A stretch of DNA of 64,000 nt, taken from NCBI GenBank assembly GCA_945873095.1, contig CAMCBU010000011.1, positions 1-64,000 of the forward strand, given 5' to 3'. This DNA is from Klebsiella pneumoniae (GTDB taxonomy: Bacteria > Pseudomonadota > Gammaproteobacteria > Steroidobacterales > Steroidobacteraceae). Each line of letters starts with the position of its first letter. The first letter of the stretch is position 1. The notes below the pieces were generated by a model, which saw nothing but the letters and a program-made list of their open reading frames with translations, did no database searches and had not been told where the DNA came from. Positions 58,976 to 64,000 of the stretch are shown here, one piece after another. Position numbers and translations under genes: made by a program.

Positions 58976-59800
58976 ATGCAACGCCTCCACAACAAGATCA
59001 CATTGGTTACGGGGGCGGCCCGCGGCATGGGAGCGGCGATCGCCGAACGCTTCGTCGCAGAGGGCGCCACCGTCATCCTGACCGATATTCTCGATGAGGT
59101 TCATGCGACGGCAGCCGCTCTAGGCAGCGCGGCGGAGTCGCACATTCTCGATGTTTCGGATGAAGCGGCGTGGCAGCAGCTCGTCGATGTCCTGATTGCG
59201 AAGCACCAACGCATCGACGTGTTGGTCAACAACGCCGGCATTTTGATGTTTCGAGATCTATTGAACACGTCGGCGGAAGACTTGCGGCGAATTCTTGAAG
59301 TCAACGTGGTTGGGACCTTCAACGGCATGAGAACAGTGGCCCCTCACATGATCCGACAGCGAGGTGGCTCGATCATCAACAACTCGTCTGCCGATGGACT
59401 GCAGGGGGCGAATGCCTTGTGCGCCTATGTCGGATCGAAATTCGCAGTACGGGGTATGACCAAGGTGGCAGCGCTGGAGTTGGCACCACACGGCATTCGC
59501 GTGAACTCCGTACATCCCGGCGGCATCAATACGCCGATGGCAAATCCGCAGAATCTGCCGACCGCGCAGCTCGATATGGCTTTCAAACAGTTCCCCGCCC
59601 AGCGCGTCGGTCACGCCGTCGAAGCTGCCGAGTGTTTTGTCTTCCTCGCCTCGGATGCTTCCTCGTACTGCATGGGTAGCGAGTTGGCGGTGGACGGCGG
59701 CCTAACAGCAGGCCACTACTACTTCGGTTTGCCAGGCTCGCCACCGGGCGTGACACCACCGCGTTACACAGCACCGACGTCAACAGGAGACGCCAAATGA
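58976..59800 (+). CDS. SDR-family hydroxysteroid dehydrogenase-like protein
   Basis: A 274-residue SDR: TGAARGMG (12-19), NNAG (85-88), Tyr151 and Lys155 (YVGSK), SELAVDGGLTAGH and a C-terminal extension of about 25 residues rich in Pro/Thr. The pattern is close to 3-alpha,20-beta-HSD-type enzymes. ATG 58976, 19 bases after the hsaF stop with GGAG upstream, is chosen over an earlier ATG inside hsaF. It overlaps the sulfatase by four bases. It may oxidise the hydroxyl freed by the neighbouring sulfatase, which is inference. Confidence 0.85.
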   Translation: MQRLHNKITLVTGAARGMGAAIAERFVAEGATVILTDILDEVHATAAALGSAAESHILDVSDEAAWQQLVDVLIAKHQRIDVLVNNAGILMFRDLLNTSAEDLRRILEVNVVGTFNGMRTVAPHMIRQRGGSIINNSSADGLQGANALCAYVGSKFAVRGMTKVAALELAPHGIRVNSVHPGGINTPMANPQNLPTAQLDMAFKQFPAQRVGHAVEAAECFVFLASDASSYCMGSELAVDGGLTAGHYYFGLPGSPPGVTPPRYTAPTSTGDAK

Positions 59801-62115
59801 ATTTAGTCCGCTTCGGGCTAGCGATCGCTGCTTCAGCGACGCTCAACTGCGCCGCGATGATCGATTACACCCACGCGAGCGAAAACCGGGCGCCAGAGAA
59901 TATTCAAGGCAGTGTCGATCCCAAGCAGTATCCCAAGCTCAAGATGGGACTGGTCGGGGCCCCCAAAGATGCGCCCAACGTGGTCGTGGTATTGCTCGAC
60001 GATGTGGGGTTCGGCGCGGCTAGCACCTTTGGCGGACCAATCGCGACGCCCGCGCTGCAAAAGCTGGCAGACAGCGGTTTGCGTTACAACCAGTTTCATA
60101 CGGCCGCCATCTGCTCACCGACGCGTGCTGCGCTGTTGACCGGACGTAATCCCCACGCCGTCGGCGTAGGTGCGGTGCTCAATACCCCCGCGGCCTATCC
60201 TGGCTATAACGGTGTCATGCCAAAGAGCGCTGCGACGATTGCGGAAGTGCTGCGGCAAAACGGCTATGGCACCGCCGTTTTCGGTAAGTGGCATCTCGCG
60301 CCGGAATGGGAAAGTTCGCCAGCTGGACCCTACGATCGGTGGCCGATCCGTCAGGGCTTTGATCATTTCTACGGGTTTCTTCCAGCCGAGACAGACCAGT
60401 TCGCTCCGACATTGGTGCAAGACCAGAGCCTCATCGAAACACCGCGTCGGCCGGATTACCATGTCACCGAAGATATCGCCGATCAGGCGCTCCGTTGGAT
60501 TCACAGGCACCGCTCTTCCAGCCCGTCGCGCCCTTTCTTTGCTTATATCGCACCGGGCGCTGCGCACGCTCCCTTGCAGGTACCCAAATCTTGGATCACG
60601 AAGTATCGCGGTCAATTCGCAGCGGGCTGGGATCGATTGCGTTCAGAGTCGTTTGAGCGACAGAAGCGCCTCGGCGTCATACCCGCCAACAGTCGTCTGA
60701 GTCCGCGGCCTAGCGACCTACCCGCTTGGGATTCGCTGTCCCCTAGTCAGAAGAAGATCGCGCAGCGCTACATGGAAACCTACGCGGGCTTTCTCGAGCA
60801 TACCGACGCACAGATTGGTCGAGTCGTGCAAGGCCTCGAGGAAATGGGCGAGTTCGACAACACGCTGTTCATCTATATCGTGGGTGACAACGGCTCGAGC
60901 GGCGAAGGCGGTGTGACCGGCTCGCTTCGCTACATGGCAAGCCTACAAGGCGTCGACGAAACGCTGGAGGAAGGCCTTGCTCGAATCGATGAAATCGGTG
61001 GGCCAAAGGTGCAGGCGCATTACAACGCGGGCTGGGCGTGGGCACTGAACTCCCCCTTCCCCTGGATGAAGCAAATTGCATCGCATCTCGGCGCAAGCCG
61101 TAACCCGATGGTTATTTCTTGGCCAAAGCGTATTCGCGAACGAGGCGGATTGCGCGATCAGTTTGCATTTGTCTCGGATATTGCACCGACCATCCTCGCC
61201 GCTGCCGGGATCGACGCGCCCGCTGTGGTTAACGGAGTCACGCAGCAACCCATAGACGGCCTGAGTTTGTTAGGCACATTCAACGATGCCGCCCTGCCTT
61301 CACCGCGCAAGACGCAATACTTCAACGTCTACGGCAACCGAGCTATCTATCACGACGGATGGTGGGCATCCGCGTTTCGCGGGCGGGCTCCCTGGGACGT
61401 GCGCAAGCCGATGACACGCTCGATATTCGATGATCAATGGGAGCTTTATGATCTACGCAAGGACTTCGCGCAGTCGATCGACGTTGCGGCTGAGAATCCC
61501 GCGAAACTGGACGAGTTGAAGTCGCTCTTCTGGCACGAAGCAGGCCGACATCAGGTCCTGCCGCTCATTGATAACCAACAAACCGGTGGTCTTCCACACT
61601 TGCTGATGGGCCAAAAGCGCTACGTGCTTTTTGACGGCGCCGTCGGCATCCCCGAGACGCAATCCCCTCCGGTCATGTTCGCATCTCACACAATTCGTGC
61701 CACGGTCGACATCGGCGCTTCAGGAAATGTGGGTAACATCGTCTCCTATGGTGGCGTAGGTGGCGGATGGCAGATCAGCGTTGGCTCTGATCGTAAACCG
61801 GTATACCTCTACCGTTTCGCCGACACCGCTCCCATCGAGTTGCGCAGTAGTGGTCCTCTGTCTCGCGGAAAGAATGTGATCGAAGTGACCTTCGATTACG
61901 ACAAGCCGATGAGTGGCGGTGGCGCTTCGGTGGCGATGCGCGTTAACGAGCGGGATGCCGGTCGGTTACGTCTGACAAAAACCATTCCGTACATTTTCTC
62001 CATCCACGAAACCTTGGATGTAGGTACAGATCTAGGCGGTCTTGTTGCGACCGGTAAAAATGCAGCCACCGACTTCGACGGCCGCATTCATCAAGTCATC
62101 GTTGATATTCGCTGA
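59797..62115 (+). CDS. Exported arylsulfatase-type sulfatase
   Basis: A 772-residue type I sulfatase. The N-terminus carries a signal peptide (about residues 1-20). The formylglycine motif is Cys106 in ICSPTRAALLTGRN, with metal ligands Asp68/Asp69 in LLDDVGFG. FGKWHLAPEW and GDNGSSGEGG follow, and the C-terminal 200 residues form a beta-rich domain. The Cys needs formylglycine-generating enzyme, not encoded here. It ends the hsaG-hsaF-SDR unit, under operator B. This linkage suggests hydrolysis of steroid sulfates outside the cytoplasm. The ATG overlaps the SDR stop (ATGA). Confidence 0.88.
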   Translation: MNLVRFGLAIAASATLNCAAMIDYTHASENRAPENIQGSVDPKQYPKLKMGLVGAPKDAPNVVVVLLDDVGFGAASTFGGPIATPALQKLADSGLRYNQFHTAAICSPTRAALLTGRNPHAVGVGAVLNTPAAYPGYNGVMPKSAATIAEVLRQNGYGTAVFGKWHLAPEWESSPAGPYDRWPIRQGFDHFYGFLPAETDQFAPTLVQDQSLIETPRRPDYHVTEDIADQALRWIHRHRSSSPSRPFFAYIAPGAAHAPLQVPKSWITKYRGQFAAGWDRLRSESFERQKRLGVIPANSRLSPRPSDLPAWDSLSPSQKKIAQRYMETYAGFLEHTDAQIGRVVQGLEEMGEFDNTLFIYIVGDNGSSGEGGVTGSLRYMASLQGVDETLEEGLARIDEIGGPKVQAHYNAGWAWALNSPFPWMKQIASHLGASRNPMVISWPKRIRERGGLRDQFAFVSDIAPTILAAAGIDAPAVVNGVTQQPIDGLSLLGTFNDAALPSPRKTQYFNVYGNRAIYHDGWWASAFRGRAPWDVRKPMTRSIFDDQWELYDLRKDFAQSIDVAAENPAKLDELKSLFWHEAGRHQVLPLIDNQQTGGLPHLLMGQKRYVLFDGAVGIPETQSPPVMFASHTIRATVDIGASGNVGNIVSYGGVGGGWQISVGSDRKPVYLYRFADTAPIELRSSGPLSRGKNVIEVTFDYDKPMSGGGASVAMRVNERDAGRLRLTKTIPYIFSIHETLDVGTDLGGLVATGKNAATDFDGRIHQVIVDIR

Positions 62116-62124
62116 TCCCGTCGA

Positions 62125-62150
62125 GACGGTGCAGCTTACGCTGCACCGTC
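62125..62150. terminator. Shared hairpin terminator between convergent genes
   Basis: GACGGTGCAGC and GCTGCACCGTC form a perfect 11-bp stem with loop TTAC. TTT follows on the plus strand. The TAA stop of the leftward fadB gene reads through the loop, so the hairpin stem includes its last codons. It lies nine bases after the sulfatase stop. It probably works on the plus strand; the T run is short. Confidence 0.7.
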
Positions 62151-64000
62151 TTTGGCGATCGGGTGGAACAGGATTTTTCCTGCCGCCATTTTCTTGAGCA
62201 AGCTAGGCGCCTTGAAGCGCGCACCATAACGCTTGGCCAGCGCGTTGCACTCCTTCAAAACATGCTCGGCGCCGAGATGGTCGATGTAGGAGAAGGGTCC
62301 GCCGGTATAAGCCGGAAAACCGACACCGAACACCGCACCAACGTCACCATCGGCTGGGTCCTCGATGACACCCTCCTGCATGCATTGGATCGCTTCGATC
62401 AACTGCACATAAAGAAGTCGACGGCGAACCTCAGCGGCATCCGGTTGCGTGGCGAGCGGCGTCCAAGTGTCCGCAAGACCACTCCACAACCGTTTTTTAC
62501 CTTCGCTGGGGTAATCGTAAAAACCGCCGCCACTCTTGCGACCCTGTCGACCGAGATCGACCGAAAGTCGCTCGACGATCGGATAGGAAGCGCCGGGCTT
62601 CCAACTCTCACCCAGATCCGCTTGCGTCTGCTTGGTCACACTGACAGCGAGATCGAGTCCAACCTCATCTTGCACGGCAAGCGGTCCGACCGGCATACCG
62701 AGCATCCGCGCAACGTTCTCGATAAGCGCAGGACTCACCCCCTCGCCGACCATCGCGATACCTTCGTTGACATAGCTGCCAAAGAATCGACTCGTGAAAA
62801 ATCCACGCGAGTCGTTGACGACAATGGGGGTCTTGCGAAGTAACTTGACGAAATCCAAGGCTCGCGCGAGTGTCGCATCCGATGTGCGCTTGCCTCGAAT
62901 GACTTCGACTAAGGGCATACGATCGACCGGTGAAAAGAAGTGCAAGCCGATCAGATTCTTCGGACGCCTCGAATACTCAGCGAGTCCCGTGATGGGCAAG
63001 GTTGAGGTATTCGAGGCCAGCACGGCATCGCTACCGAGTACCGCATCGACAGCAGCGATCACCTTCGCTTTCACCTCGCGGTTCTCGAATACCGCCTCAA
63101 CCACAAGCTCGGTACCACGCAACGCGCTCGCATCACCCGACGGAATGATCCGCGCGAGCGCAGCATCCGCCTTCTCCGCACTGAGACGACCCTTGGCTAC
63201 CGCGTCCGAGAGTCGCTTGGCGATACCGGCCTTGCCACGCTCCGCCGCAGCGGCATCGACATCGAGCAAAATCACCTCGACTCCGGCACGCGCAGCCACC
63301 TGTGCAACACCCGCGCCCATCAAACCGGAGCCCACCACACCGATTTTGCGAAAGGCAGTCGGCGGTGGCGTCGCCGGTCGTCGGTGTAGTTTTTCGCAGC
63401 GCGACTTATTGATGAACAGTGTGCGAATCATGTTTCGAGTCGTTCCCTCGATCATGAGTCGCGTCATGTATTTGCACTCGACCCTCAAGGCGAGATCCAT
63501 GGGTAACAGCGGCCCCTCGAAGAGACACGACAAAATCGCCTGAGGTGCCGGTAAATTGTCGGCAGTCTTCTCGTGCACCATGGCGTTGGTTACCACGAGC
63601 AAGCCGGCGACTTTCGGCTCCATCGGACCCGCACCACCTGGAACCTTGAAGCCGCGTTTATCCCACGGTTTGACTGGGTCACCACCCGCACGAACCCACG
63701 TCTTGGCAGCGCTCAACAATTGATCGGCGGGGACGACCGCATCGATCACTTTCGCAGCGAGTGCCGCCTGCGGATCGAGTGCCTTACCCTCAAGCAAAAA
63801 CGGCATCGCCGCCTGGATTCCGAGCATGCGCGATAAGCGTTGCGTACCACCACCCGCGGGTAGCATGCCGATTTGCACCTCCGGGAGCCCGACCACCAAA
63901 CCGGGGAGATCCGCAACAAAACGCTGATGGCACGCTAGCGCGATCTCGAGACCGCCGCCCATCGCCGTGCCATTGATCGTACAGGCAATCGGCTTACCGC
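62136..64000 (-). CDS. fadB: FadB-type multifunctional enoyl-CoA hydratase/3-hydroxyacyl-CoA dehydrogenase (5' part beyond window)
   Basis: The 621 visible residues open with the crotonase oxyanion motif (KPIACTINGTAMGGGLEIAL), so the first roughly 100 residues lie outside the window. Then come a linker (residues 160-210), the NAD-binding GVVGSGLMGAGVAQVAARAG, SNTSTLPITGLAEYSRRP, HFFSPVDRMPLVEVIRG and two C-terminal HAD domains with VNDSRGFFTSRFF. It performs hydration and 3-hydroxyacyl-CoA oxidation in beta-oxidation. It is not linked to an operator in this window; its promoter lies to the right. General fatty acid or steroid side-chain beta-oxidation are both possible. Confidence 0.9.
   Translation of the reverse strand, partial: GKPIACTINGTAMGGGLEIALACHQRFVADLPGLVVGLPEVQIGMLPAGGGTQRLSRMLGIQAAMPFLLEGKALDPQAALAAKVIDAVVPADQLLSAAKTWVRAGGDPVKPWDKRGFKVPGGAGPMEPKVAGLLVVTNAMVHEKTADNLPAPQAILSCLFEGPLLPMDLALRVECKYMTRLMIEGTTRNMIRTLFINKSRCEKLHRRPATPPPTAFRKIGVVGSGLMGAGVAQVAARAGVEVILLDVDAAAAERGKAGIAKRLSDAVAKGRLSAEKADAALARIIPSGDASALRGTELVVEAVFENREVKAKVIAAVDAVLGSDAVLASNTSTLPITGLAEYSRRPKNLIGLHFFSPVDRMPLVEVIRGKRTSDATLARALDFVKLLRKTPIVVNDSRGFFTSRFFGSYVNEGIAMVGEGVSPALIENVARMLGMPVGPLAVQDEVGLDLAVSVTKQTQADLGESWKPGASYPIVERLSVDLGRQGRKSGGGFYDYPSEGKKRLWSGLADTWTPLATQPDAAEVRRRLLYVQLIEAIQCMQEGVIEDPADGDVGAVFGVGFPAYTGGPFSYIDHLGAEHVLKECNALAKRYGARFKAPSLLKKMAAGKILFHPIAKDGAA

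Noticed and set aside
1-64000. tRNA, rRNA, CRISPR array, insertion sequence or integrase gene
   Set aside because: No cloverleaf-like, repeat-spacer, transposase or integrase sequence was recognised on either strand.

Overview
This 64 kb window is a steroid-degradation gene cluster (aerobic 9,10-seco pathway) from a Gram-negative bacterium. The evidence for Gram-negative is two TonB-dependent outer-membrane receptors with plug motifs and signal peptides, and periplasm-directed enzymes including a Tat substrate. Base composition is moderately GC-rich and codon use looks uniform. A gammaproteobacterium such as a Steroidobacter/Nevskiales relative is my best guess, but the sequence alone does not settle it. 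No tRNA, rRNA, CRISPR array or insertion sequence is visible, and no gene-free stretch exceeds 300 bases.

Layout. 1-0.84 kb: the end of an AbiEii-like toxin gene and a Fic-C-terminal-like wHTH protein. 0.96-1.6 kb: a nitroreductase. 1.6-62.1 kb: 53 genes in twelve transcription units, arranged as six back-to-back pairs. 62.1-64 kb: a fadB-type multifunctional beta-oxidation protein cut by the window edge. The pairs are: (A) SDR-SDR-hsaB-SDR <-> fadD3-flavoprotein-MFS-DUF2889-SDR; (C) hsaD-hsaE-kstD-P450-DUF1254 <-> hsaA-kshA; (E) MFS-fadD19-like <-> TonB receptor; (D) a 17-gene unit from hsaC through ipdA, ipdB, ipdC, echA20, fadE31, fadA6, fadE30 and ipdF to two Lrp/AsnC regulators and a GMC oxidoreductase <-> OYE-type reductase; (F) CoA ligase-amidohydrolase-Rieske oxygenase-SDR <-> SDR-SDR-TonB receptor-SDR-OYE-exported MBL enzyme; (B) SnoaL-like-Tat amidase <-> hsaG-hsaF-SDR-exported sulfatase.

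How the genes work together (family knowledge applied to these sequences). KstD and KshA open ring B of a 3-ketosteroid. HsaA/HsaB hydroxylate the aromatised ring A, HsaC cleaves it, and HsaD hydrolyses the product to HIP plus 2-hydroxyhexadienoate. HsaE, HsaF and HsaG finish the small fragment. FadD3 activates HIP. IpdF, FadE30, IpdC, EchA20, IpdAB, FadE31/32-like and FadA6 open and degrade rings C and D. The FadD19-like ligase points to side-chain activation. SDRs, OYEs, the P450, the second Rieske enzyme and the exported hydrolases are probably for substrate variants such as hydroxylated, unsaturated or conjugated steroids. KshB is not in the window.

Most notable: each of the six divergent promoter regions holds the same 28-bp operator-like inverted repeat (GCGTAAA, 14 bp, TTTACGC; half-sites two helical turns apart). 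Five copies are well formed and one is degenerate. All 53 steroid genes therefore appear to be one regulon. The motif does not look like the actinobacterial KstR/KstR2 operators, and its regulator is not obvious; the twin Lrp/AsnC genes inside the largest unit are the only regulators seen here.
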